A stretch of 42,063 nt of DNA from MADRE2 sp964397015 (GTDB taxonomy: Bacteria > Desulfobacterota > Desulfobacteria > Desulfobacterales > Desulfobacteraceae). The notes below the pieces were generated by a model. The model did no database searches. It was not told where the DNA came from and was given only the letters and a program-made list of their open reading frames with translations. How positions within the stretch are numbered: the first letter of the stretch is position 1; each line of letters begins with the position of its first letter. Below, piece after piece: positions 15,556 to 24,457 of this stretch. Both the position numbers and the translations under genes were made by a program. The stretch covers positions 1 to 42,063 of the forward strand of contig CAYNHL010000015.1 in assembly GCA_964397015.1 (NCBI GenBank), read 5' to 3'.

Positions 15556-16856
15556 CCCCGGAATTGATCGGACTGCTGGGCATCATTGCCTTGTTCCTGC
15601 TCCTTTTTGCCGGAATCTACATAGGCATAGCCATGGCATTTGTCGGTTTTGTAGGCTACAGCCTTATTACAGGATGGTCAACCGGGCTGTATCTTTTCGG
15701 CATAGAACCTTATGCCACGGCATCATTTTACAGTTTCAGCATTATCCCCTTGTTTATACTCATGGGCAACTTCGCTTTTTTTTCAGGCATGAGCGAAGAT
15801 ATCTATACCTCTGTCCACAAGTGGATCGGCTGCTATCCGGGCGGGCTCGCCATGGCTACGATCCTGGGGTGTGCGGGGTTTGCCGCAATTTCAGGATCAT
15901 CACTGGCTACTACATCCACAATGGGCACGGTAGCCCTGCCTGAAATGAAACGATACAAATATCACGACGGCCTTGCCACCGGAAGTATTGCAGCCGGTGC
16001 TACACTGGGTATTTTGATCCCACCTTCCATTGGTTTTGTCATCTATGGAATACTGACTGAACAATCTGTGGGCAAACTGCTCATGGCGGGGATTCTTCCC
16101 GGAATCCTGCTGGCCTTTCTCTTCGTTCTCACCATTTACATTATCTGCAGGCTAAATCCGGAAAAGGGTCCGGCTGCCATTTCCTATTCACTCAAAGATA
16201 AACTGATGTCCTTGAAAAAAACCGGTGGGATCCTGCTGCTTTTTCTGATTGTAGTCGGCGGCATTTACACCGGTGTGTTTTCTCCCATGGAGTCCGCGGG
16301 CATCGGCGCTTTCGGAGCTCTTTTAATCGCCTTGCTGAAACGAAAGATCAAGTACCTGGACATCATCAGAAGTCTCCAGGCCACACTGCGAACCACGGCC
16401 ATGATTTTTCTGATTCTTATAGGAGCGGAAATTTTTACCCGGTTTTTATCGGTTTCCATGCTGCCCATGCACCTGAGCGAAGCAATCAGCAGCCTTGCGC
16501 TGCCGAACATAGCGATACTCTTTGGTATCCTGCTGCTGCTGATTGTCCTCGGATGTGTGCTGGACGGTATTGCCATGATCATTTTGACAATCCCCATTCT
16601 GTTTCCCTTGATTGAAGGCATGGGATATGACCCGATCTGGTTCGGCGTTTTGATGGTGATTGTTCTGGAAATGGGCCTGATCACGCCACCTGTAGGCATG
16701 AATGTTTTCATCATGAAAGGGGTGGCCGGAGACATCCCCCTTGAGACCATTTTCAAAGGGATTGTTCCTTTCCTGATAGCCAGTGCGGTCGGATTGATAA
16801 TCATCCTACTCTTTCCCTCAATAGCCCTGTACATTCCAACCCACATGACAAACTGA
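15552..16856 (+). CDS. dctM: TRAP transporter large permease, DctM family
   Basis: The 434-residue large TRAP permease, with about twelve hydrophobic segments. Typical features are the start LIGLLGIIALFLLLFAGIYIG, SIIPLFILMGNFAF near residue 60, GCAGFAAISGSSLATTSTMG near 115, ILIPPSIGFVIYG near 155 and LITPPVGMNVFI near 376. It forms the transport path with DctQ. It starts inside the dctQ stop (ATGA) and is the last gene of the sigma-54-controlled cluster. The next gene is convergent, 61 bases away, and I see no clear hairpin terminator between them. Confidence 0.95.
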   Translation: MTPELIGLLGIIALFLLLFAGIYIGIAMAFVGFVGYSLITGWSTGLYLFGIEPYATASFYSFSIIPLFILMGNFAFFSGMSEDIYTSVHKWIGCYPGGLAMATILGCAGFAAISGSSLATTSTMGTVALPEMKRYKYHDGLATGSIAAGATLGILIPPSIGFVIYGILTEQSVGKLLMAGILPGILLAFLFVLTIYIICRLNPEKGPAAISYSLKDKLMSLKKTGGILLLFLIVVGGIYTGVFSPMESAGIGAFGALLIALLKRKIKYLDIIRSLQATLRTTAMIFLILIGAEIFTRFLSVSMLPMHLSEAISSLALPNIAILFGILLLLIVLGCVLDGIAMIILTIPILFPLIEGMGYDPIWFGVLMVIVLEMGLITPPVGMNVFIMKGVAGDIPLETIFKGIVPFLIASAVGLIIILLFPSIALYIPTHMTN

Positions 16857-16917
16857 TAACATCGATACCATGGCAATAATCAGCTGCCGCACGAAAAACA
16901 AGTGAGATCCGATACTG

Positions 16918-17730
16918 TCATATATCGTCACAAGGGACAATTTTATCTGCCAGCCGGTCAAAGGAGCAAGCCTGGATCTGCCGGTGTTGAGCCACCTGTT
17001 CCAGCAGGCATTCAAGAAACTCAAAAGCTTTATCATTCATCCTCATGTGATGCAGCATGATGCCGCACATGCCGGTTGCCATCCCCTGTCGAATTTCTGA
17101 AAACACATGGTCCCAGGCAAGGGTGAAGCTGGTTTCTTTCCGGGTATGCAGGTCCACTCCGGCCGGAAATTCCGCCAGTCCGGCAGGCGCCGGCGGGCGG
17201 CTGTTCAGGTGTCTCGAAATTCCCCTGAACCCCATGGATGACAGCAGTTTCATCGTCTCCATGCTGCACCGGTTCCATGGTGGGGTAAAAAACAGTGAAA
17301 ACCGGTCCTTGATGATGTTATCCAGAGCCATTTTGCCTTTTGCCAGCTCATCTTCCAGGACATGCCGTGAACGGGCAGGTCCGAATTCCTGCTTTTTCCC
17401 CGAGGGTTCATGGTTCATATGCCGCCATCCATGCTGATGCCAGCAAAAAAGCTCAGGGTAGCGGGTATGGTATAAAGCCATGGACTCCCAGCGGGCCCGT
17501 GTTATCCAGGCAGGGACCACTGCCAGGTTCAAGGGCAGGTTGAATCCGGCGAACAGGTCCATCAGGCGGAAAAATCTCCTGGACGGGACTCCGATGTCAT
17601 CGGCCCTAAAAAAGAAAGCAGGGGCCGGATTGATGTCAAGTCCTCGGGACAGCGCGTCTGAAAGCCTGGGAGCAAGTGTTTTTCGCACAACTGATTTTTC
17701 ACATTCATACATGCACGATGCTGTTGTCAC
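16918..17730 (-). CDS. Polysaccharide deacetylase-like protein (NodB fold)
   Basis: A protein of about 270 residues with the NodB-type pattern FFRADDIG (Asp-Asp catalytic/metal pair), CWHQHGWRHMNHE (metal His residues), FFTPPWNR (substrate groove) and GIMLHHMRM (catalytic His region). It would remove acetyl groups from a sugar of a surface glycan or glycolipid. The start is uncertain: GTG at 17730 forms a GTGA overlap with the preceding gene's stop, matching the 4-base overlaps elsewhere in the operon, while TTG at 17736 and ATG at 17712 are also in frame. It is the last gene of the six-gene glycan operon. No signal peptide is evident, so a cytoplasmic role on a precursor is likely. Confidence 0.8.
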   Translation of the reverse strand: MTTASCMYECEKSVVRKTLAPRLSDALSRGLDINPAPAFFFRADDIGVPSRRFFRLMDLFAGFNLPLNLAVVPAWITRARWESMALYHTRYPELFCWHQHGWRHMNHEPSGKKQEFGPARSRHVLEDELAKGKMALDNIIKDRFSLFFTPPWNRCSMETMKLLSSMGFRGISRHLNSRPPAPAGLAEFPAGVDLHTRKETSFTLAWDHVFSEIRQGMATGMCGIMLHHMRMNDKAFEFLECLLEQVAQHRQIQACSFDRLADKIVPCDDI

Positions 17731-18884
17731 GAACAATTATCCTTTATCCATTCTGCAGTTTGAACTGCTCCTCCCAGGTTCAGGGACGGCCAAGGGCCGG
17801 CTTTTTCCCCGGCACTCAGCCGTCCACGGATAAGGGCGGCCAGCCTTTTCGGGTCGAGATCAGGATCGCTGAGCAGGGTCATGGGGGCAAATGCGGCAAG
17901 CCGTTCAGCCCGCATCCGCTGTTCCCTGTTCTGGTCAAAGGGCCATACAAGTGCGGGTGTGCCTGCCGCCACGATATTCATGCAGGTATTATATCCGGCC
18001 ATGCTGACTGAAAGATCGGCCGCAGCCAGAACCGAAACAAAATCCCGGGTAAAGGTTTCCACAAATACCCGGCCGGATGCAATGGACCGGATCTCGTCCA
18101 CATCTTTTTTTGCCATGTAGGGCCCTGTATATATCTTCATGATCACCCGGCAGGCATCCGTGAGCATGGGAAAGGTTCGCGCAACCGCCTTGAGCAGTTT
18201 TTTTCCCACACTCCCGCCGCCTGCACTGGCAACTACCAGGACTGTTCCTTCATCCGGGGCCAGCTTGCCGCGGATACGGTCAACCTCCCCGGGATCGGGC
18301 AGCGGCGTCACAAATCCGGTATAAACAACCGGCACCTGAATTCTTGATATCTGTGAAAATGTATCATCCAGGCGGGTAAGTGCCGGGTCGGAATGTACCA
18401 GGACTCCGTCAAACCATTTATTCAACGCCTTGACGACCCTGGATTCGTATTTTTTCACATCATCCTTTTCCACCAGTATGTCCCTTATGCTGCACAGCAC
18501 CCGGCACGGCAGGCCTGTTTGCCGGATATGATCGAGAACAGGTTCGAGCTCGAAACGAAAAGCGCGCCTGCCGAATGGATACAGCTCTACAAGAAATACA
18601 TCCGGCGGCTGCCGGTCGAGCAGGTCCATCAATACATCCCTGCGCCGGGACTGGACGGTTTCAAGGGGCAGGCCGGGGTCTACACTGTAAAGGCCGTTGA
18701 AATCAGTATCCATCATCAGGCCCGGCAGGGCAATGGTCCGGACATGATCTTCGAGCCTGGCAGGGATATCTTTCCCGCCGGTAATCAACAAAACCTCGTG
18801 ATGGGCAAGGGCGTTTGCAATTTCGCGGGTTCTGAAAAAATGCCCAAGCCCCAGGACGTGCTGGCAGTATATCCAGATCCTCAT
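17727..18884 (-). CDS. MurG-like glycosyltransferase
   Basis: A 385-residue GT-B enzyme beginning MRIWIYCQHVLGLGHFFRT, the start typical of predicted glycosyltransferases of the COG4671 kind. The C-terminal half has a MurG-like donor site: VVASAGGGSVGKKLL near 225, DLSVSMAGYNTCMNIVAAGTPALVWP near 295-320 and DQNREQRMRAERLA. It probably transfers a sugar from a UDP-type donor. It is related to the first gene of this operon (21905-23203), so the cluster has two MurG-like enzymes. It overlaps the upstream phosphatase gene by 4 bases and the downstream deacetylase by 4. Confidence 0.82.
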   Translation of the reverse strand: MRIWIYCQHVLGLGHFFRTREIANALAHHEVLLITGGKDIPARLEDHVRTIALPGLMMDTDFNGLYSVDPGLPLETVQSRRRDVLMDLLDRQPPDVFLVELYPFGRRAFRFELEPVLDHIRQTGLPCRVLCSIRDILVEKDDVKKYESRVVKALNKWFDGVLVHSDPALTRLDDTFSQISRIQVPVVYTGFVTPLPDPGEVDRIRGKLAPDEGTVLVVASAGGGSVGKKLLKAVARTFPMLTDACRVIMKIYTGPYMAKKDVDEIRSIASGRVFVETFTRDFVSVLAAADLSVSMAGYNTCMNIVAAGTPALVWPFDQNREQRMRAERLAAFAPMTLLSDPDLDPKRLAALIRGRLSAGEKAGPWPSLNLGGAVQTAEWIKDNCS

Positions 18885-19555
18885 CTGGGCTCCTTTGGGA
18901 CCTGTTTGAAAAGCTCTTTTTTATCAGGATCTTTTTCCAGGTCCAGATCATTGAAAAAGTGAGCCTTGAGCAAACCGGCCTCTCCTGTAGCCGGATTCAC
19001 CTCCACATTCAGCCAGTGAAGGTGATAAGGCAGAAGCAGTGGCGGTCCTGCCGGATCAAAAGACCGCCCTGCCGCATGATAGATCAGGCATTTCATGACC
19101 GCGTTGTGGGTGACGGCCAGAATCCTTTTCCCGGGATGGTTCCGTGCAGCCCTCTCAATCACTGCAAGGGACCGGTCCAGCACCATACGCCTTGATTCTC
19201 CGCCAGGCGGAGTAAAATCCCACCCTCTATTTTCCTGTGCCTCGATGATGCCGGGCTGCTCATGCCGGAGAAATTTGATGGTTTTGCCTTCCCAGTCACC
19301 GAAATCCTGTTCTTGAAGGCCTGCCTCAAAATCAATTGAAAGCCCTGTATGCCTGGCTATAATGCCTGATGTCTGTTTTGCCCTGAGCATGGGACTTGCC
19401 AGTATCCTGTCAAAACACAGAGACTGCAGGTTAAAAGCCCATTTTCCGGCCTGTACCTTCCCGTCCTCACTCAGGGGAATATCACGCTGTCCCTGTATTT
19501 TTTTTTCAAGGTTCCAGGTGGTTTGTGCATGCCTTATGAGACCGAAACAAGTCAT
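18881..19555 (-). CDS. Histidine phosphatase family protein (phosphoglycerate-mutase-like)
   Basis: A 224-residue histidine phosphatase. The catalytic core RHAQTTWN has R7 and nucleophile H8, the partner acid lies in LQEQDFGDWEG, and the second His in AVTHNAVMKC. It retains the phosphatase pocket of the GpmB/CobC branch. Its place between glycosyltransferase genes, with 4-base overlaps on both sides, suggests it dephosphorylates a sugar phosphate or a glycan intermediate rather than acting in glycolysis. The C-terminal extension (DLDLEKDPDKKELFKQVP) is charged and not family-typical. Confidence 0.85.
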   Translation of the reverse strand: MTCFGLIRHAQTTWNLEKKIQGQRDIPLSEDGKVQAGKWAFNLQSLCFDRILASPMLRAKQTSGIIARHTGLSIDFEAGLQEQDFGDWEGKTIKFLRHEQPGIIEAQENRGWDFTPPGGESRRMVLDRSLAVIERAARNHPGKRILAVTHNAVMKCLIYHAAGRSFDPAGPPLLLPYHLHWLNVEVNPATGEAGLLKAHFFNDLDLEKDPDKKELFKQVPKEPR

Positions 19556-20664
19556 GATTGCGCAATCCGCACCAGCTTGTCTTCAAAATGCCGGTAATTT
19601 ACATCCAGGTCATGGTACTTTTGCACATATTCCAGGGCGTTATTTCCCATTTTCCTTCGCATGGATTTATCTTCGAGCAGCACAGCAAGCCGGTCTGCAA
19701 ACGCCCTGCAATCATGCATGGGGGTCAAAAACCCGGTTTTTTTATTTACCACTGCTTCCGGAATACCGCCATTGTCAAATGCCACAACAGGCAGTCCACA
19801 TGCCTGGGCCTCCAAAAATACCATGCCCAGGGATTCTCCAATCCCCGGAAAAGCAAATACATCGCCAGCACTGTAAAAATCAGCCATCTTGCCAGGGGGG
19901 ATTTTGCCGGCAAACCGGACCCGTTCCGGCAACGCGGCATGAGCGGTAGTCCTGATGTGTGTTTCCATGCAACCGCCGCCGGCTATCACCAGTAGAAAAT
20001 CAATCCCTTTTTTCTCCAGCATCCGGCAGCAGTCGATCAACCAGAGAAGTCCCCGGGTTTTGACATCGTTTCTGAACATGGCGGCCGTCAGGATAACCAC
20101 CCGGTTCCCTGCCCCCCATTCACGCCTGAGACGATCCCTCGATGCCCGGTTCCGGCTAAAAGCCGCCGGCACTATCCCGGGCCGGATATAACTCAGCCTG
20201 GAGTCCGGTACCAGGCGTAAAAGATTTCTCAAATCAACCGATTTATTGGTGAACACGTGTGCCGCCCTTTTCAATGCCGCACGGTTCAGCCAGAACCCCA
20301 TGCAGGTTTTTACTTTCCGCCGCTGCTTGGTGGAATAAACCCCCTGGAATACAACGTACGGTATATTAAGGGCCAGGCAGATCCAGGGCCCCAGAATATC
20401 CGGTGCCTTGTAATACGTGTGGTACGTCAGCCAGAGATCAGGAGGATCTTTTTTAAGGGCGGCCAGGGATGCAATGAAGTCGCGCACTGCCTTCGGCCAT
20501 TTCCAGGGTCTCAGGTAAATCCAGCGGGTTCGAAGATCACTTTGCACCATGATCCTGTGTCCGCGGTTCTCGAGAAATGACACAACTCCCCTGGCAATGG
20601 CCAGGTCTCCGGAAGGGGCAGGATGACCAAGGGGTTTGAACGGGGCATAAAAAGCGATTTTCAT
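19552..20664 (-). CDS. Glycosyltransferase family 4
   Basis: GT-B fold enzyme of about 370 residues. The start MKIAFYAPFKPLGHPAPSGD matches a GT4 subgroup, so I prefer the ATG at 20664 over the in-frame ATG 12 bases upstream (20676). The donor site shows FPGIGESLGMVFLEAQACGLPVVAFDNGG with the Ex7E pattern, followed by IPEAVVNKKTGFL. It probably adds a hexose from a nucleotide-sugar donor at the cytoplasmic membrane. Its stop overlaps the phosphatase start by 4 bases. The upstream glycosyltransferase ends about 50 bases away. Confidence 0.86.
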   Translation of the reverse strand: MKIAFYAPFKPLGHPAPSGDLAIARGVVSFLENRGHRIMVQSDLRTRWIYLRPWKWPKAVRDFIASLAALKKDPPDLWLTYHTYYKAPDILGPWICLALNIPYVVFQGVYSTKQRRKVKTCMGFWLNRAALKRAAHVFTNKSVDLRNLLRLVPDSRLSYIRPGIVPAAFSRNRASRDRLRREWGAGNRVVILTAAMFRNDVKTRGLLWLIDCCRMLEKKGIDFLLVIAGGGCMETHIRTTAHAALPERVRFAGKIPPGKMADFYSAGDVFAFPGIGESLGMVFLEAQACGLPVVAFDNGGIPEAVVNKKTGFLTPMHDCRAFADRLAVLLEDKSMRRKMGNNALEYVQKYHDLDVNYRHFEDKLVRIAQS

Positions 20665-20715
20665 GTCAGATCCCATAACATGAAACTTGATACAGATCCA
20701 TCCTGCAATCCTTTT

Positions 20716-21999
20716 TCATGGCCGGACAACGGTATCAGGATCCACCTGCAACTCGGGAATCAGGCGGGCATAAATTCCAGCCAGTTCAGGCATAAGCTTC
20801 CGGTTGTCAAATTCCATTTCTATCTTCCGGCGGGCATTTTTTGTAACATTCCTGCGCAGCTCACCATCCGTCAACAGCCTTGTCATGGCTTCCGCCATCT
20901 CTTTTGGGCTGTCAGGCGCCACTGCAAGGCCGGTCACGCCGTCTTCAAGAAATTCGGGAAGTCCTGAAACGCTCGTAGCCACGACCGGTACCTTCATGGC
21001 CATGCTCTCGGCCATTACATTGGGAATACCGTCCCTGTCACCGTTTCCGGCTATCCGGCACCCCAGGACAAAAAGGTCCGATGCGGCGTAATAATCGATC
21101 ACGCTTTCGTGCGGCAGGGTGCCGGTCAACGTGGTCACCTCCCCAAGCCCGAGTGCGTGAATCAATTCCATGATTTTTTCATGGTCATCGCCTTCACCGA
21201 TCAATGTGTGCCTGAACGAAACCCCCTGCTGCCTCAGTATGGACAATGCCCGGTAGATGGTATCGAGCCCCTTTTTTTCCGTCATCCTGGCCACGGTCAA
21301 AAGCCGGTAAGGCTGTTCTGGTATCCCGGCTTCCCGGTCCCTGCTGAAATAGCCCAGGTTGATACCATGATATACACAGAACACGGGGGTATCACCGCTT
21401 ACCGAGAGACTTGACAGATAGGCGTGATTATACCGCGTGCAGGTCACGACAAACCTGGCCTGGTCGATTTTTTCGACAAGCTGGTGCTTATCTGACGTAT
21501 AGATATCCTTTGCATGGGCAAAAAAACTGAAGGGAATACCGTCTGACAGCATGCTTGAAAACATGGCCACAGATGTGGGAGAATGAGCGAAATGGGCATG
21601 AAAGTGAACGATATCCTTTTGAGGCAGCAGGTGGTGAACCAGGTATCCGGCCTGCAGCAGATGCTTGACAGTTGCGGATTTTCGAGTTCTAAGCCATCGT
21701 TTTACAGCTTTTGCAACCGCCTTTTTATACCGGGCCGGTTTTTTGACGGCCAGCAGCAGGTTGTGGTACAAAAGTGTTCTCAAGTGCCCCAGGATGGTGC
21801 TGGGCAGATAATCCACTCCGGCTTTTATGGCCTTGACACTTTCATGACGAACAGCTTCCCTCGGGTGGCGCATTGACACGATATGCACCCGGAAGCCCAG
21901 GGACTCAAGGTGTAATATTTCGTTCGAGATAAAGGTTTCCGATATTCGAGGATAGCCCTTTAATATCATGCACAATGTCGGTGGCATTCTGGTTTCCAT
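20716..21999 (-). CDS. Glycosyltransferase family 4
   Basis: A 427-residue GT4 enzyme. The start region MILKGYPRISETFISNEI is the hallmark of a large GT4 subgroup for exopolysaccharide or teichuronic-type glycans (KGYPxxSETFI). The donor site has GNGDRDGIPNVMAESMAMK, then VPVVATSVSGLPEFLEDG, with Ex7E spacing. AGGAG lies 8 bases before ATG 21999, supporting this start even though it lies 95 bases inside the preceding gene. That makes a long out-of-frame overlap, unusual next to the 4-base overlaps of the other genes here. Confidence 0.87.
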   Translation of the reverse strand: METRMPPTLCMILKGYPRISETFISNEILHLESLGFRVHIVSMRHPREAVRHESVKAIKAGVDYLPSTILGHLRTLLYHNLLLAVKKPARYKKAVAKAVKRWLRTRKSATVKHLLQAGYLVHHLLPQKDIVHFHAHFAHSPTSVAMFSSMLSDGIPFSFFAHAKDIYTSDKHQLVEKIDQARFVVTCTRYNHAYLSSLSVSGDTPVFCVYHGINLGYFSRDREAGIPEQPYRLLTVARMTEKKGLDTIYRALSILRQQGVSFRHTLIGEGDDHEKIMELIHALGLGEVTTLTGTLPHESVIDYYAASDLFVLGCRIAGNGDRDGIPNVMAESMAMKVPVVATSVSGLPEFLEDGVTGLAVAPDSPKEMAEAMTRLLTDGELRRNVTKNARRKIEMEFDNRKLMPELAGIYARLIPELQVDPDTVVRP

Positions 22000-23203
22000 T
22001 CCGGTTGCTCCTGAACCTGGATATCCGCTCGCAGATTGTTGTTATTCCATTCATTTGAAAGTTCGCCATGGCCCGGGTATAGTCATCCTTGTTTTCCAGC
22101 ATGTTGAGTATTCTTTTCTTGAGCACGCTTTCATTGACCTCATACCACTGGATATAATTGATCAGGTTCCGCCGGCTGAACAGGCTGGCCCGGATAAACT
22201 GCTCTTTTCTCGGCGTTTCTCTTGGAATCACCAGAGAAATGGTATTTGAGTTGATGACCTCACAAATCGTGTTATACCCGCCCATGCATACCACCATATC
22301 CGATGCCGCAATAAGGGTTTCCATATCGGAAAAGAATTCAAAAAAATGAATGCCGAGCTGACAGGCCCGCCCCATTATAGCCTCCTTGGCATCCTTGGAT
22401 AAAAACGGGCCGGTAACCAGAAGGCTCTGAAACGGTGGCAAAAAGGACTGGGCTTTCATGGTTTCAAGCATTTTCAGGTATTCGTCCAGCACCAGAAATC
22501 CGTCACCGCCACCGCCGATTGTAACGGTTACAAGGTTCTCGTTTCTCATGATATTCAGTGACAGTCTCAGCTGTTCAATGGCTTCCAGGTCCGGAACCTT
22601 TCTGGGAATATATCCGGTGAAATACAGTTTCTCAGAAACAGAGTCCGGGATATCATACTCTGCAACAACGTCATAAATGTCCTTTTCACCGTAAACCCAG
22701 ACCTCGCTGTAAAGGTCTTCGATGGTGGCATAGACCCCTTTTTCAACCCAGTCGCTTCGGATGGTCACGGAATCATCCATTATGTCCCTGAGCCCTAAAA
22801 CGGTCCTGGTATTTTTCAGGTTTGCTCTGATCCATTCCAGTGCCGGTACCACTTCTTTTTTCAACCCCTGCGGCTCCTTGTCAACTATAAACAGGTCCGG
22901 CCTGAAGGTGGTGACGGTTGCCATGATAATGCTTTGCCGGATTTCCATGGCCTGGCGGGGATCGATGCGGATGGTCAGGGGAAAATATTCATCTTTTGCC
23001 TTTTTGATCATCCCTGGTATCCGGACATAATCCACGTTCCGTGGAAACGTCAGGCTGCCTGCGATAGGTGATCCTGTCAGAATAAGGATATTGGTATCTT
23101 CATTCCTCAACTGCTCGGCGATCGCCATGGTCCGCCTGATATGTCCTAGCCCGTAGGTATCATGGGAGTACATCAGGATGTTGAAAGTATGGTCTGGTTC
23201 CAT
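21905..23203 (-). CDS. MurG-like glycosyltransferase, first gene of the glycan operon
   Basis: A 432-residue GT-B protein. Its start ILMYSHDTYGLGHIRRTMAI is the COG4671-type nucleotide and acceptor loop. The donor domain has VTIGGGGDGFLVLDEYL, then MVVCMGGYNTICEVINS and SLVIPRETPRKEQFIRA, closely following MurG-like enzymes. It is probably a UDP-sugar glycosyltransferase. A sigma-70-type promoter can be drawn about 60 bases upstream of its start. The C-terminal 50 residues are polar and Asn-rich, and are partly encoded over the beginning of the next gene. Confidence 0.83.
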   Translation of the reverse strand: MEPDHTFNILMYSHDTYGLGHIRRTMAIAEQLRNEDTNILILTGSPIAGSLTFPRNVDYVRIPGMIKKAKDEYFPLTIRIDPRQAMEIRQSIIMATVTTFRPDLFIVDKEPQGLKKEVVPALEWIRANLKNTRTVLGLRDIMDDSVTIRSDWVEKGVYATIEDLYSEVWVYGEKDIYDVVAEYDIPDSVSEKLYFTGYIPRKVPDLEAIEQLRLSLNIMRNENLVTVTIGGGGDGFLVLDEYLKMLETMKAQSFLPPFQSLLVTGPFLSKDAKEAIMGRACQLGIHFFEFFSDMETLIAASDMVVCMGGYNTICEVINSNTISLVIPRETPRKEQFIRASLFSRRNLINYIQWYEVNESVLKKRILNMLENKDDYTRAMANFQMNGITTICERISRFRSNRNGNQNATDIVHDIKGLSSNIGNLYLERNITP

Positions 23204-23263
23204 GGAGCTCTCTTGTTTAGGTGTCAGTTCAACCGAATTATATTTATGGTTGACTTGAATGTT

Positions 23264-23292
23264 TTTGTATTAAAACTTTGACCGCAAGTCAA
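23264..23292 (-). promoter_or_regulatory. Candidate sigma-70 promoter of the glycan operon
   Basis: On the minus strand, TTGACT (23292-23287), a 17-base spacer and TACAAA (23269-23264), followed by the glycosyltransferase start at 23203. The -35 box matches five of six consensus bases and the -10 four of six, with ideal spacing. It falls in the only sizeable gap (132 bases) on this strand before the six-gene operon. Confidence 0.45.
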
Positions 23293-23335
23293 TAAAGCTG
23301 CACGAAAAATGAGCATTTCCCCTGAATCCGGTCTG

Positions 23336-24361
23336 TCACTCAAAAAAAACATCCTTGACGATCAGCTCCTGTTTGATGTCTTTTTTAAAGGCATTGCATT
23401 TCATCATGCAATAGGCATTCTTTTTTGAATGCTTCAATACGGCTTGAAAAAAAGGACCGCTGATAATGTCTTCTAGGGGGCGGTGCTTGAAATTGATCTC
23501 CTCGTGGTAGCGTTGCGTCAGCGGAACGATAAAATCAAAGGCGGCATTATGTTGTGTAATATACATGCAATGGGCCAGACAGCAGGGATACACCGTACCG
23601 TCGGCGGCAATGTAGAGCGACCCGTTGTGCCAGGGTTTGCACCTGGCAAATTCCCCAAGCTGCAGCGCTTTTTTCTGGTATGACTGAAAAATATCGCGCT
23701 TTTCCCCGATATCGAGGGTCTCGGGCCGTTGACAGATATCATTGTAATCCCGGGACACAATGGCGAAAAACCGCCTGCACCCTGCCTTTTGTGCCATTCT
23801 GCAGGCCTCTTCGAGCTGGTGTTCATTATGCCTGAACACGATATACTGCCAGTGGGCAACCCCGCCCGCACCGGTAAAAGCGGTCATGTTGCGCATGATC
23901 CTGTTGAAATCCGTTCCTGCCCTGTGGATGAAGTTTGTGTCCGCAAGGCCGTCCACGCTGAAAACCATGTTGCCGTCCCGGAACAGGGCACCCAAAGATG
24001 CCCACCAGTCCTCATCCTGAAGGGAGCCGTTGGTATCTCCTTCAATGGTTACACCCGGATTCAGATCCCTTATATAAGACACAATGTCCACCATTTCGGG
24101 GTTGGTGGACAGGTCCCCGAAATTCCCGGCAAAGGTGATCCACGAAAGGCCCTTCAAAAGAGAAATTGGCAGTTTTTTAAAATCCTGCAGGGTGATCAGG
24201 TGACCGCCATATGGCCGCACTTTCTGGTTCCGGCTGCAAAAGGGACAAGACGCTATGCACTTTGACGATATCTCTACATGCAGTCCTTTTATATTCTCGA
24301 TTTTCAGCATGTCAACCGGTATACCACAGATCCTGTTGAAAAACCAATAAAAGACTGTCAT
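23336..24361 (-). CDS. Radical SAM protein with a SPASM-like C-terminus
   Basis: A 341-residue radical SAM enzyme. C35, C39 and C42 (CIASCPFC) bind the [4Fe-4S] cluster that cleaves SAM. WITFAGNFGDLSTNPE is the GGE-like region, and FSVDGLADTNFIHRAG is typical of the SPASM-type family. A C-terminal group C..W..GSLYIAADGTVYPCC with further cysteines (CLAHC; CMMKC) suggests at least one extra cluster. The exact reaction is unknown; relatives modify peptides, sugars or other small molecules. An alternative start is ATG 24310. It is divergent from the methyltransferase at 24458 and ends 132 bases before the glycan operon. Confidence 0.85.
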   Translation of the reverse strand: MTVFYWFFNRICGIPVDMLKIENIKGLHVEISSKCIASCPFCSRNQKVRPYGGHLITLQDFKKLPISLLKGLSWITFAGNFGDLSTNPEMVDIVSYIRDLNPGVTIEGDTNGSLQDEDWWASLGALFRDGNMVFSVDGLADTNFIHRAGTDFNRIMRNMTAFTGAGGVAHWQYIVFRHNEHQLEEACRMAQKAGCRRFFAIVSRDYNDICQRPETLDIGEKRDIFQSYQKKALQLGEFARCKPWHNGSLYIAADGTVYPCCLAHCMYITQHNAAFDFIVPLTQRYHEEINFKHRPLEDIISGPFFQAVLKHSKKNAYCMMKCNAFKKDIKQELIVKDVFFE

Positions 24362-24457
24362 TTACAGGAGCCGGACAATGAGTTCTTGACTTGTACCATG
24401 AATTCAAATAACTAGCACACCTGTTATCCATTAACCATAACCACTTACAGGTCCTGT

